Part shown: one piece after another, positions 54,910-63,535 of the stretch
Position numbering within the stretch: the stretch's first letter is position 1
Layout: each line of letters opens with the position of its first letter
DNA from: Lysobacter capsici
GTDB lineage: Bacteria; Pseudomonadota; Gammaproteobacteria; Xanthomonadales; Xanthomonadaceae
Length of the DNA stretch: 64,000 nt
Assembly (NCBI RefSeq): GCF_014779555.2
Contig: NZ_CP094357.1
Coordinates: forward strand, 3,720,001-3,784,000
Direction of reading: 5' to 3'
Made by a program: the position numbers and the translations under genes
The notes under the pieces: model-generated
What the model was told of the DNA's origin: nothing
What the model saw: the letters and a program-made list of their open reading frames with translations, nothing else
Database searches by the model: none

Positions 54910-55839
54910 TCAGCGGCTCGCCAACGGCTTGTTCGCGCAATTGGCCTGATAGAACTGCATCGCCGCCGGCATCAGCGCCTGTAGGGTCTGGATGCGGTTG
55001 GCCGGATCGGGATGGGTCGAGGCGAACTCGGGCGGGCGCTGGCCGCCGCCGAGCTGCGACATGCGCTCCCACAGCGGTATCGCCTGACGCGGGTCGTAGC
55101 AGGCCGCCGCGGCCAGCATCAGACCGACCTTGTCGGCCTGGGTCTCGTGGTTGCGCCCGTACGGCAACACCAGCCCGTACTGCGCGCCAGCGCCGAGCGC
55201 GCCCATGATCATCTGCTGCTGTTGCGGGTCCATCCCGCCCATCGCCACGCCGGCGGCCATCTGGCCCATCTGCACCAGCTTCTGCTGGGCCATGCGCTGC
55301 GAACCGTGGCGCAGCAGCGCGTGGGCGATTTCGTGCCCCATCACCACCGCCAGCGCATCGTCGTTCTGGGTCACCGGCAGCAGGCCGGTGTACACCGCCA
55401 TCTTGCCGCCGGGCAGGCAGAAGGCATTGGCCTCCTGCGAATTGATCACCGCCACGCTCCACTGGAAGTTCTTGTAGTCCTCCGGCGCGGCCTGCTGATT
55501 CTGTTGCGCCAGGGTCTGGGTCACCTGCGGCACCTTGTTGATCAGGCGCTGGGCGATCTCGCTGACGTCCTGGCTCTGCGGCGAATTCGACGGCAGCAGC
55601 GCGCGCTGCGCGTTGGCGTCGCTGAGCACCTGCTGGAACGCCTGCGCGCCCAGTTGCACCTCTTCGTCGGCGCTGGCGCCGTAGTGCGCCTTCTCGCCGG
55701 TGTAGGGGTCGGTCTTGGCGCCGCCGAACCACGACACCAGCGCGTAGATGCCGAACGCCAGCAGGATCAGCCAGCGAAACCCGCCGCCGATGCCGAAGCC
55801 GCGCCGCCCGCCCTGCACCTGGTTGCCGTAGACACTCAT
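54910..55839 (-). CDS. Membrane-anchored M48 metallopeptidase
   Basis: The 309-residue protein starts at 55839 (GGAG 7 nt before; the GTG at 55845 is too close to the SD). It has one N-terminal membrane segment (about 20-38) after a Gly-rich start, then an M48 peptidase domain with HEIAH at 169-173 and the third-ligand region NHETQADKVGLML. The body after the TM resembles the LoiP/YcaL/BepA group of periplasmic proteases that maintain the outer membrane, but here the anchor is a TM rather than a lipid. Converges on the reductase/repeat region. Confidence 0.88.
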   Translation of the reverse strand: MSVYGNQVQGGRRGFGIGGGFRWLILLAFGIYALVSWFGGAKTDPYTGEKAHYGASADEEVQLGAQAFQQVLSDANAQRALLPSNSPQSQDVSEIAQRLINKVPQVTQTLAQQNQQAAPEDYKNFQWSVAVINSQEANAFCLPGGKMAVYTGLLPVTQNDDALAVVMGHEIAHALLRHGSQRMAQQKLVQMGQMAAGVAMGGMDPQQQQMIMGALGAGAQYGLVLPYGRNHETQADKVGLMLAAAACYDPRQAIPLWERMSQLGGGQRPPEFASTHPDPANRIQTLQALMPAAMQFYQANCANKPLASR

Positions 55840-55995
55840 CTGCACACTCCCGAATCCTGCTCGCGGACGTCAATCGCCCTGCCATCGGGCGCCGCGTCCG
55901 CCTGCGCGAACCGCACCGCCCTCGCTTCGCCAACCTGTCCCGCCTTGCCGCCGACCCGCCGCGGGCGGCCCATCATGGACCGCCGGCCGCCGATC

Positions 55996-57879
55996 TCAAA
56001 TATCCCGCACCACGCGAAAACCCAGACGCCCGTTGGTGGTGTCGGCGCTGGTGCCCTGACGCCACGCCGCGCGTGTCTGCGCGGGCGAGCTCGACCACGA
56101 ACCGCCGCGAAACACGCGCGTGCGGCAGCCCGGATTGAACCAGGCCGCGCCATCGCGCGGCGCGCGGCGGTAGTTGTCGTGCCAGCAATCGGCTACCCAT
56201 TCGCTGACATTGCCGCCCATGTCGTGAAGACCGAATGCATTAGGCAGATAGCTGCCGACCGGCATCGGCCCCCAGGCGCCGTCGCCGTAGCCCTGGAACG
56301 CGTTGCGCCAATGCCGGCCGCTGGGCGAAACGTCCAGGCTGCCGGTCAGATTGCCGATCTTGTTGGTCGGCGCGCCGTCGCCCCACGGATAGCGACCCTG
56401 CTTGCCCGCGCGCAGCGCGTATTCGTACTCGGCCTCGCTCGGCAGGCGGTAGCGCTGGCCGGTGATCGCCGACAGCCACTCCACGTAGGCCGCCGCGTCC
56501 TTGGCGCTGACGTGGACCACCGGCAGATTGTCGGCCGCCGGCTGGCCGGCGTAATCGGACTGCCAGTCGACGCCGCCGCGCCGGACCAGATTGCCGCTGC
56601 GTTCGTCGTAAGCGGTCGAATAGCCGCGGCGGGTGGCGCGCGCGCGGTGCTTGCTGGAATTCATGAAGCGGCGGAACTCGCCGACGGTGATTTCGTAACG
56701 CGACACCGCCAGACCGCGCTCGAAGCGGATATTGCGCAGCGGCCGCTCGGCATCGCTGGAGTCGGCCTCGCCGACCGGCGCGCCCATCCGGAATGCGCCG
56801 TGCGGAATCACCACCATCGCCGGGCCGCGGCCGCCGAAGTTCATCGCATCGGTGAACACCTGGCCGGGGCGGAACAGGCCGTAATGGGTCGCCAGTTCGA
56901 TCCGCTCGCGCAGTTCGGCCGCGGCCGGGTCGCCGGCCGGCGCGATCCGCAGCAAGGTCGCCAGCAGGCCGCGGGCCTCGTCGATGCCGCGCAGCTTGGG
57001 CAGCGCGGCGATGCCCTGGTCGCGCAGGCTGCCGATCCGCGCCCGACGCTGCTCGGCGATCCGTCCTTGCGCATCCGACACGGTCGACAGCTTGGGCCGC
57101 ACCAGCGCGGCCTTGGCCAGCCAGCGCTCGGCGCCGGCGTAATCGTCGCGGTCGGCGGCGACCTCGGCGCGGCGGATCAGCGCGCTCTCGGCCGCGGCGA
57201 TGCCCTGCAGCGCGCGCACGTCGCCCGGCCGCAGTTCCAAAGCCTCGCGGAACCGCGCCAGCGCGCCGTTCTGGCCGGCCTGGGCGCCCTCGCCGATCCG
57301 TCCGGCGTTGAGGTCCTCCTCGCCCAGCCGGTCGGCTTCCTGCGCCTGATCGGCGCGATCCACGCGTTCCAGATAGGCCTCGACCTTGCGATGCTCCGGC
57401 GCGACCGCGCGCGCCACCGCCGCCACCTGATGCGCGTCGCGCAGCGACAGCGGCTCGTCGTCGATCTTCTTCAGCGCGGCGTCGCCCTCGATCAGCAGCA
57501 GCGCGATGGCCCGATCCAGGCCGGCGGCGATGCGGCGGTCGTTAGGCGCGAACCCGCGCAAGGCCACGAACAGCGGGATCGCCGAATCGGCATCGGCGTA
57601 CAGCTTGCCCACGCTCAACGCGGCTTCGGCGCGCTTGCGCAGGTCTTCGGCGTTGTCCGGGCTCACCGCGATCGCCGGCGCGCGCCACGGCGGCACCGGC
57701 GACACCGCCTGATCGGCGCTGACGGTCACGATCGGTTTGCGCGCGGCCGCCTCGGTCGAGGCCGCCTTGCCGGCGCGGTCGCCGCAACCGCTCAACAGCC
57801 CCAGGGCCACGATGCTGGTCCACATCAGTGCGCGCAAACCGCAACCTCTCCCGGATGAATTGAGCGATTGATGCAGCAT
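55996..57879 (-). CDS. Lipoprotein with C-terminal formylglycine-enzyme-like (SUMF1) domain
   Basis: The 627-residue protein has a lipoprotein signal with lipobox LLSGC (Cys32), a long helical, TPR-like Ala/Arg/Glu-rich region (about 65-345) and a C-terminal FGE-sulfatase (SUMF1) domain (about 350-627): PAMVVIPHGAFRMGAP, VSRYEITVGEFRRFM, RLPSEAEYEYALRAG, MGGNVSEWVADCWHD, RVFRGGSWSSS and GFRVVRDI. In most bacterial proteins of this plan the domain acts as a binding or regulatory module rather than converting sulfatase cysteines. No sulfatase gene is nearby. The function is unknown. Confidence 0.85.
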   Translation of the reverse strand: MLHQSLNSSGRGCGLRALMWTSIVALGLLSGCGDRAGKAASTEAAARKPIVTVSADQAVSPVPPWRAPAIAVSPDNAEDLRKRAEAALSVGKLYADADSAIPLFVALRGFAPNDRRIAAGLDRAIALLLIEGDAALKKIDDEPLSLRDAHQVAAVARAVAPEHRKVEAYLERVDRADQAQEADRLGEEDLNAGRIGEGAQAGQNGALARFREALELRPGDVRALQGIAAAESALIRRAEVAADRDDYAGAERWLAKAALVRPKLSTVSDAQGRIAEQRRARIGSLRDQGIAALPKLRGIDEARGLLATLLRIAPAGDPAAAELRERIELATHYGLFRPGQVFTDAMNFGGRGPAMVVIPHGAFRMGAPVGEADSSDAERPLRNIRFERGLAVSRYEITVGEFRRFMNSSKHRARATRRGYSTAYDERSGNLVRRGGVDWQSDYAGQPAADNLPVVHVSAKDAAAYVEWLSAITGQRYRLPSEAEYEYALRAGKQGRYPWGDGAPTNKIGNLTGSLDVSPSGRHWRNAFQGYGDGAWGPMPVGSYLPNAFGLHDMGGNVSEWVADCWHDNYRRAPRDGAAWFNPGCRTRVFRGGSWSSSPAQTRAAWRQGTSADTTNGRLGFRVVRDI

Positions 57880-57892
57880 ATCGCTTCAGGGC

Positions 57893-58000
57893 CGGGATTC
57901 GGGATTGGGGATTCGAGAATCGGATAAGCCAAGGCCGCGTGCCGGACGCCGCGATGCGAGGTGCTTTTACGATTCCCGACTCCCCATTCCCGATTCCCGC
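57893..58000. repeat. Inverted pair of GGGATTC-family arrays
   Basis: The array at 57893-57922 (GGGATTCGGGATTGGGGATT and onward) and the array at 57971-58000 (GATTCCCGACTCCCCATTCC and onward) are inverted relative to each other, as at 27993-28133. They lie between a leftward lipoprotein gene and rightward rnd. Confidence 0.8.
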
Positions 58001-58077
58001 CCACCCCAATCCCGGCCCTTTGAGCTATTGTCGCCCGCCCGGCCCCGCTAACGGCCGCGACCCGAAAGAACCGGAAC

Positions 58078-59202
58078 ATGCCCGACTGGATCACCACGCC
58101 CGCCGCGCTGCAAGCGCATTTCGAGGTCAAGCCCGCGCGCATCGGGCTGGATACCGAATTCATCCGCGAACGCACTTACTGGCCGCAACTGGCCCTGGTG
58201 CAGATCGCGATCGAACGCGAGGGCGAGGCCGAACCGACCATTCTGCTGGTCGACCCGCTACGTCCGGGCATCGCCGCCGCGCTGGCGCCGATCCTGGCCG
58301 ACACCGACATCCTCAAGATCGTGCACAGCCCGAGCGAGGACCTGGTCGCGTTCAAGCACGCCTGCGGCGTGGTGCCCAAGCCCTTGTTCGACACCCAGCA
58401 GGCCGCGGCCCTGGCCGGCATCGGCAGCGGCCTGGGCTATCAGAAACTGGTCGAACAACTGACCGGCGTGGCCCTGGCCAAGGGCGAAACCCGCTCGGAC
58501 TGGATGCGCCGGCCGCTGTCGCCGTCGCAGCTGGAATACGCCGCCGACGACGTGCTGCACCTGTTCGCGATGCACGACGCGCTCGACGGCATGCTCGGCC
58601 AGCTCGGCCGCCGCGAATGGCTGGCCGAGGACGCCGCGCGCACCGTGATCAACGCCGAGAACGAAGGTCCCGAGCGCTGGCCGCACCTGTCGATGCGCAG
58701 CGCCCAGTTCCTCGATCAGGCCGCGCAGCGCCGGCTGGTGCGGCTGCTGCGCTGGCGCGACGTGTACGCGCGCGACAGCGACAAGCCGCGCAGCTGGATT
58801 CTCGACAACGAACTGGCGGTGGCGATCGCGCGGCAGGCGCCGGCCGATCTGGACGCGCTGCAGCGCCAGCTCGACGCCCATCCCAAGGCGCCGCGCAAGC
58901 TCGGCGAGACGATCTGGGCCGCGCTGGCCGCGGTCCAGCCCGACGAAGACCAGACCCCGGACGCCGGCGTCGCCGAAACCCGCGACAAACAGCGTCTGCG
59001 CCTGTTGCAGGACGCCGTCGCCACGCGCAGCGCCGCGCTCGGCCTGCCCGACGGCGTGCTCGCCTCGCGGCGCTGGCTCGAGGCTCTGCTCGATCACGGC
59101 GACTGGCCCGACGCCCTGTCCGGCTGGCGCCGCGCCGCGCTGGAACCCGATCTCGCACCGTTGCTGGCCGCGCCGGCGAACGCATCGAGCAGCCGGGGCT
59201 AG
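58078..59202 (+). CDS. rnd: Ribonuclease D
   Basis: RNase D trims the 3' ends of tRNAs and other small RNAs. The 374-residue DEDD exonuclease has motif Exo I DTEF (Asp25, Glu27), HSPSEDLVAF (Exo II) and YAADDVLHL (Exo III, DEDDy), followed by HRDC-type helical domains (about 205-290 and 310-370). The length matches E. coli RNase D (375). It lies directly upstream of tRNA-Ala on the same strand, 45 bp apart. Confidence 0.95.
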   Translation: MPDWITTPAALQAHFEVKPARIGLDTEFIRERTYWPQLALVQIAIEREGEAEPTILLVDPLRPGIAAALAPILADTDILKIVHSPSEDLVAFKHACGVVPKPLFDTQQAAALAGIGSGLGYQKLVEQLTGVALAKGETRSDWMRRPLSPSQLEYAADDVLHLFAMHDALDGMLGQLGRREWLAEDAARTVINAENEGPERWPHLSMRSAQFLDQAAQRRLVRLLRWRDVYARDSDKPRSWILDNELAVAIARQAPADLDALQRQLDAHPKAPRKLGETIWAALAAVQPDEDQTPDAGVAETRDKQRLRLLQDAVATRSAALGLPDGVLASRRWLEALLDHGDWPDALSGWRRAALEPDLAPLLAAPANASSSRG

Positions 59203-59247
59203 CGCGAGCGGTTTCATCCCGCTAAACTTCGTCCCCTTGAAGTATGT

Positions 59248-59323
59248 GGGGCGGTAGCTCAGCTGGGAGAGCGTCGCGTTCGCATCGCGAAGGTCAGGGG
59301 TTCGATCCCCCTCCGCTCCACCA
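59248..59323 (+). tRNA. tRNA-Ala(CGC)
   Basis: 76 nt with GGGGCGG acceptor arm, D-arm GCTCAGCTGGGAGAGC, anticodon stem TCGCG/CGCGA around loop TTCGCAT (anticodon CGC, reads GCG), T-arm AGGGGTTCGATCCCCCT and an encoded CCA. The acceptor has the G3-U70 pair that identifies alanine tRNA. A terminator follows within 13 bp. Confidence 0.97.
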
Positions 59324-59335
59324 CTTCATGCGAAC

Positions 59336-59363
59336 AAGCCGACGAGCGATCGTCGGCTTTTTT
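59336..59363 (+). terminator. Terminator of tRNA-Ala
   Basis: AAGCCGACGA (59336-59345), loop GCGA, TCGTCGGCTT (59350-59359), then TTTT. The remaining stretch to 59632 holds no gene I can support. Confidence 0.88.
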
Positions 59364-59632
59364 GTTGTCCGCGCCCGGCCTGCCGGGGCTCTCGGTGCGC
59401 AGAGCGACGCTGTTGTCGCGCAGTGCGCGCAGTGCGACGAAACCGCGCATTCGCGCCCGATCCATCCACACACCAGCCGCTTGCGCCGGCTCAGATCGCC
59501 GTCACACTATGCGCCGGGACGACGGGCGCTCGATCGAACCATCGCTCCGCGCCAACACAGCCCATCCGCAGCACGTTCGACTCCAAGGACGTTTCACTCA
59601 ACGGCGATCCGCCGCCACGCAGGAAGCAAGCC

Positions 59633-60250
59633 ATGCCCCGTCGAATCCGCACCATCCTGAGTTCCGCACTGATCCTGGCCGCGCTCGCGACGACGCCGTG
59701 CGCAGCCGCCAGCTGGGGCAAAGTCGAGACACCTTTCGATGCCGCGCAAGCCGCGCAGATGCTCGAACCCGGCAGCGCCACCCTCAAGGGCCGCGGCTTC
59801 ATGCGCCTGAAGGGTCTGATCGGCGGCAAGACCTACGCCGACAACACGGCGGTGTATCTGTTTCCGATGACCGGCTACATGCAGGAGTGGTATCGGCGTT
59901 TCAAGAACGATCCCGGCATCGGCTTCGATACCACTATCGGCTATGCATCGACCGACGCCTTGCGGGTCCATCGCCAGACCCGCACCGACGGCGGCGGGCA
60001 GTTCGCGTTCGACAAGCTCAAGCCCGGCAAGTATCTGCTGTATCTGGGCATCGGCTATGTGGTCACCGCCAGTTGGCAGGATCAAGTCGGCACGCAGACG
60101 GTCTATAACGGCTACGGCCAGGAACTGTCGTCCACGCCGATCTACGGCGGCGACGTGCATACCGGCAGCGCGCCGGTCACTCACCACATCCTGAAAATCG
60201 TCGAAGTGAAGCAGGACGGGCAGGCGCTGGATCTGGGCGATATCCGCTGA
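59633..60250 (+). CDS. Secreted protein with carboxypeptidase-regulatory-like fold
   Basis: The 205-residue protein starts at 59633 behind AGGAAG and has a signal peptide ending PCAAA. The mature part includes LRVHRQTRTDGGGQFAFDKLKPGKYLLYLGIGYVV, which is the T-D-x-x-G-x-F-x-F-x-x-L-x-P-G-x-Y pattern of carboxypeptidase regulatory-like/CNA-B Ig folds. Many Tyr and Gly residues follow. It is probably an envelope or secreted adhesion/structural protein. I do not recognise a specific family, and no partner is obvious. Confidence 0.8.
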   Translation: MPRRIRTILSSALILAALATTPCAAASWGKVETPFDAAQAAQMLEPGSATLKGRGFMRLKGLIGGKTYADNTAVYLFPMTGYMQEWYRRFKNDPGIGFDTTIGYASTDALRVHRQTRTDGGGQFAFDKLKPGKYLLYLGIGYVVTASWQDQVGTQTVYNGYGQELSSTPIYGGDVHTGSAPVTHHILKIVEVKQDGQALDLGDIR

Positions 60251-60322
60251 TTCATACGGGCCGGCGCGGACAGGCCGCGTCGGCCTGGCTCGACTTGATC
60301 GCTTACCCGCGATCAGCCGCTG

Positions 60323-61954
60323 TCAATCGCTCACCGCCGCCAACGCCTCGAACGCCCGCGCCACCGCTTCGGCGCCCGGATCGATCGCGCCGGCAAGCGC
60401 GTGCTCGGGCACGTAGGACGCGCGACCGGCCCCGGCGCGCGTCATCGTCGCGGTGAGGACGGCGCCTTCGCGCGCCGCGCGCGCGGCTTCGACGAAACCC
60501 CGCGGCAAGGCCTGCACCGCCGGGATCAGCGCATCGAGCATGGTGCGATCGCCCGACCCCGCGCCGCCGTAATGGCGCATGCGCGCGATGCCTTCGTTCA
60601 AGGCCGCCGGCCAATCGCGACCGGCGGCGAGCGCGGTACCGGTGGCGGTAAATAGAATCGACAACAGCACGCCGCTGGACCCGCCCATCGCATGCGCGAG
60701 CACACGTCCGAGTTCGTCGCACAGGCGCGCGGGCTCGCCGGTGCTCAGGGCGTTGCGCTGCAACCGCGCCTGCACCGCGCGCGCGCCGGCGGCGAAGGTG
60801 CTGCCCGCGTCGCCGTCGCCGATACGCGCATCGAATGCGTCCAGGATTTTTTCCGCATCGAGCAAGGTCCGCGCCACCCGCTCGATCTTCGCCGCGACCG
60901 CGGTGTCCTGGGCGCCGGGCGCGATGCGATCGGCGGCGTCGAGCGCTACTTCGAACACGCCCGGTTCGCGCGGAACATACGTCCCCGGCCACGCCAGCGG
61001 TTCGACCGGCGCGCGCAACGCATCGAGGTATTCGGTTTCGGCCGGCAACAAGGTCACCGAGAAACCGTGCATGTCGAGCGAGGTCATCAGCGAGGCCGGA
61101 CGCACCATCAGGGTGACGCGCGACGGGCCGATGCGATTGAGCACTTCGTCGGCGAGCACCGCCAGTTCCTGGGTCGAGCAGCCGCCCAGATCGTTGAGCA
61201 TCGCGATCACCGGCGCGCCCGGGCCGTAACGCAGATCGGCGTGTTCCAGCAGCGGCGTCAGCACCATTTCCACCGCGCTGTTCGCATCGCGCGGACGGAT
61301 TGCACGCGCGCCGCGTTCGTTGTGGATGCCCAATCCGAGTTCGGCGCCGCGCGGCTCGGGCGTGTGGCCGGGCAAGGTGCAACTCGCCAGCGACAGCCCC
61401 AACGACAACAGCCGATCGGCGAACGCCTGCGTGCGCGTCGCGACCTCGTCCAAGGCCCGCCCTTGCGAGGCCAGATACCCGGCGTATTTATGCACCAGCA
61501 CGGTGCCCGCGATGCCGCGCGGTCGCGCGCTATCGGGCAGCGCGATATCGTCGGCGACGATGCACATGCGCACGTCCAGGCCTTCGCTGCGCGCCTGCTC
61601 GGCGGCGAGTCCGAAGTTGAGGCGATCGCCGGTGTAATTCTTCACGATCAGCAGGCTGCCGCCGCGGCCGGTGCAATGACGGATCGCGGCGAGCACCGCG
61701 GCGACGCTTGGCGAAGCGAATATTTCGCCGGAGATCGCCGCGCTGAGCATGCCGCGACCGACGAAGCCCGCATGCGAAGGCTCATGCCCTGCCCCGCCGC
61801 CCGACAACACCGCGACCTGCGCGCGATCCAGGTCGCTGCGCGCCAGGATGCGCATGCCCGATGCGGGAGCGGCGACGTCGACCGCCGCGCCGGCCGCGGT
61901 GCTGGCGAGCACCTGCCGAACCACATCGCCGGGATGGTTATAGAAACGATCCAT
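60323..61954 (-). CDS. dhaK: ATP-dependent dihydroxyacetone kinase (DhaK-DhaL fusion)
   Basis: This enzyme phosphorylates dihydroxyacetone (and D-glyceraldehyde) with ATP. The 543-residue protein has DhaK (about 1-330: SGGGAGHEPSH at 51-61, VKNYTGDRLNF, LGLGIHNERGA with the His that binds substrate covalently, MLNDLGG) and DhaL (about 360-543: DARIGDGDAGSTF, MGGSSGVL, GAGSGDRTMLDAL, AGRASYV). All ligand motifs are intact. The chosen start is MDRFYNHPGD at 61954; an ATG at 62017 is possible. It ends 73 bp from the convergent secreted-protein gene. Confidence 0.94.
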   Translation of the reverse strand: MDRFYNHPGDVVRQVLASTAAGAAVDVAAPASGMRILARSDLDRAQVAVLSGGGAGHEPSHAGFVGRGMLSAAISGEIFASPSVAAVLAAIRHCTGRGGSLLIVKNYTGDRLNFGLAAEQARSEGLDVRMCIVADDIALPDSARPRGIAGTVLVHKYAGYLASQGRALDEVATRTQAFADRLLSLGLSLASCTLPGHTPEPRGAELGLGIHNERGARAIRPRDANSAVEMVLTPLLEHADLRYGPGAPVIAMLNDLGGCSTQELAVLADEVLNRIGPSRVTLMVRPASLMTSLDMHGFSVTLLPAETEYLDALRAPVEPLAWPGTYVPREPGVFEVALDAADRIAPGAQDTAVAAKIERVARTLLDAEKILDAFDARIGDGDAGSTFAAGARAVQARLQRNALSTGEPARLCDELGRVLAHAMGGSSGVLLSILFTATGTALAAGRDWPAALNEGIARMRHYGGAGSGDRTMLDALIPAVQALPRGFVEAARAAREGAVLTATMTRAGAGRASYVPEHALAGAIDPGAEAVARAFEALAAVSD

Positions 61955-62549
61955 GAGCTGCGCCTTGAGAGGTCGGTACGCAGTCCATGGTAAGTCAGCG
62001 ATCGGGTCGGACAACATGCGATTTCGTTCCGAATGTGGCGATGCGAACGGCGCGGATGCGAGCAGATTGCGCAATAGCGAATTAGTCCAGAACAGATTCC
62101 GCCTCAAGCGCGAAGCCAGGGTCATGCGATCCATCAAATGGAAAACTCGATAACGGTTTTCGTCGTGATTCCAACGGGCGGCGCCCGTGACCGTGTTGTA
62201 TCGGCCGGGCCTGTCGCGGACCTGTCGAATGCGGCGTTTGCGCGCGGCAGCGGTGGATACCGCGACGGACGTCACCACGGGGTGTGGACGTGGCTACGAA
62301 TCGACGTCGGGTTGCCGATGCGGCAATGTCAGGCGAAACCGACGATGACGTGATCCCTCGCCCGCTGCCGACTGGCTACTTCACAAGGGCTATGCGACCA
62401 GTCGGCCTTGCGAATCGCCGAACCCCTGACACGACAACGCCGGACGCAGAGCGCCCGGCGGTCAGGTCGATTGTCGAATCCGGTCGCGAACGACCGCGCC
62501 CTCGGCGCGGCGGTGTCGCCATAGGCCGCTGCGGCGCCGTATCGCCGCT
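61955..62549. other. Gene-free region between dhaK and a small membrane protein gene
   Basis: 595 bp with no supported gene. It contains a GC hairpin near 62441-62463 (CGCCGGACGC / GCGCCCGGCG) in the 3' flank of the leftward gene at 62550, without a T-run. The part next to 61954 should hold the dhaK promoter. Short Arg-rich open frames lack SD sequences. Confidence 0.4.
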
Positions 62550-63083
62550 TCAGACGCTCACTGCGCAGACATGGCGCGAATCGAGACTGTCGACCACCGC
62601 GCCCGCGAGACGGCGATAGCTCACTTCCCCGGTGGCGAAGTGCATCACGAACAGCAAGGTCGTAATAGCGAACAAGACTTCGCCGCCGGGCACCAGGCCC
62701 GGCAAATGCATCACGAACGGCAGACCGGCCATGCTGAACACCACCGGCCAGGCGCTGAGCGCGGGCACGAACGAGGCCAGCAGATAGCTACGCAACTGAC
62801 GGATGTCGTCGCGCCTTACGCCGCGCCAGGAGGCCTTGACGTACCGCCAGGCCTTGAACACCAGGCCGGTTTCGAGCACCGCTTCGCGCAGCCTCAGTAA
62901 CGCGGCCAGCGCCGCGGCTACCTGCGCCAGCATCAGCAGCGCCCCGATGCCGGTCTTGAGCCAATACACCGCCAGCACGAACGCCGACATCATCGTGCAG
63001 AACGCCATCGCGGCCGTCCAGCGAATCCGCTGCAGCGTACCGACCCAATCGACGCGCTCCCATCCGTGGAATCGCGAGGCCAT
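62550..63083 (-). CDS. Small integral membrane protein, unknown
   Basis: The 177-residue protein starts at 63083 with the upstream stop overlapping (TGATG). It has four to five hydrophobic segments (about 22-42, 45-65, 100-140 and 145-162) and short basic loops. I recognise no family. Coupling with the secreted protein upstream suggests that the two work together, perhaps with this one as membrane partner. Confidence 0.75.
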   Translation of the reverse strand: MASRFHGWERVDWVGTLQRIRWTAAMAFCTMMSAFVLAVYWLKTGIGALLMLAQVAAALAALLRLREAVLETGLVFKAWRYVKASWRGVRRDDIRQLRSYLLASFVPALSAWPVVFSMAGLPFVMHLPGLVPGGEVLFAITTLLFVMHFATGEVSYRRLAGAVVDSLDSRHVCAVSV

Positions 63084-63409
63084 CAGAAGGTGGCTGCCGG
63101 GTCCGACGAACCGCCGCCCTTCTTGCCCGCGCCATGGCTCGGCACCATCGGCCGGCCACCGGCCATGCAGACGTACATGAAGGTGTTGATGTACTGGTAA
63201 TTGACCGAGTAATACGGGTTGATGACCGTCCACAACCCCATCTTGCCGTTGATCGCCATCCAGTTATGCGCCGGATACCCGATCGTGCAGAACTTGTCCG
63301 GATTGTTGTTGTACGGCACTTCCTCGTACACACCGCGCTTGCCCTGCGCCATCGCCGGCGCGACCGCGAACAACGCCACCAGACCGAACGCCACGATTGA
63401 ACGTTTCAT
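63083..63409 (-). CDS. Small secreted protein, unknown
   Basis: The 108-residue protein starts at 63409 behind AAGGAGAG. A signal peptide (ending PAMAQ) precedes a mature part rich in Tyr, Asn, Gly and Met: VYEEVPYNNNPDKFCTIGYP, NGKMGLWTVINPYYSVNYQY, and a C-terminal HGAGKKGGGSS. Two cysteines (FCTIG and YVCMAGG) could form a disulfide. Not recognised. It is translationally coupled to the membrane protein gene by TGATG. Confidence 0.78.
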   Translation of the reverse strand: MKRSIVAFGLVALFAVAPAMAQGKRGVYEEVPYNNNPDKFCTIGYPAHNWMAINGKMGLWTVINPYYSVNYQYINTFMYVCMAGGRPMVPSHGAGKKGGGSSDPAATF

Positions 63410-63535
63410 GCAACTCTCCTTGTGAATACCGCACCTGATTTTGAACACGGATAACGAGCAAGAATTATCTTGGAAGCGCCACCAATCCACTCGAGCCCAA
63501 CATCGCTGCGACAGCCGAAAGCCGGCACATCTATC

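Noticed and set aside
55012-57858. Antisense open frame of about 950 codons opposite the M48 and SUMF1-like genes
   Set aside because: It spans two real genes and their gap, is rich in His/Arg/Gln, and disappears as a candidate once the opposite-strand genes are accepted.
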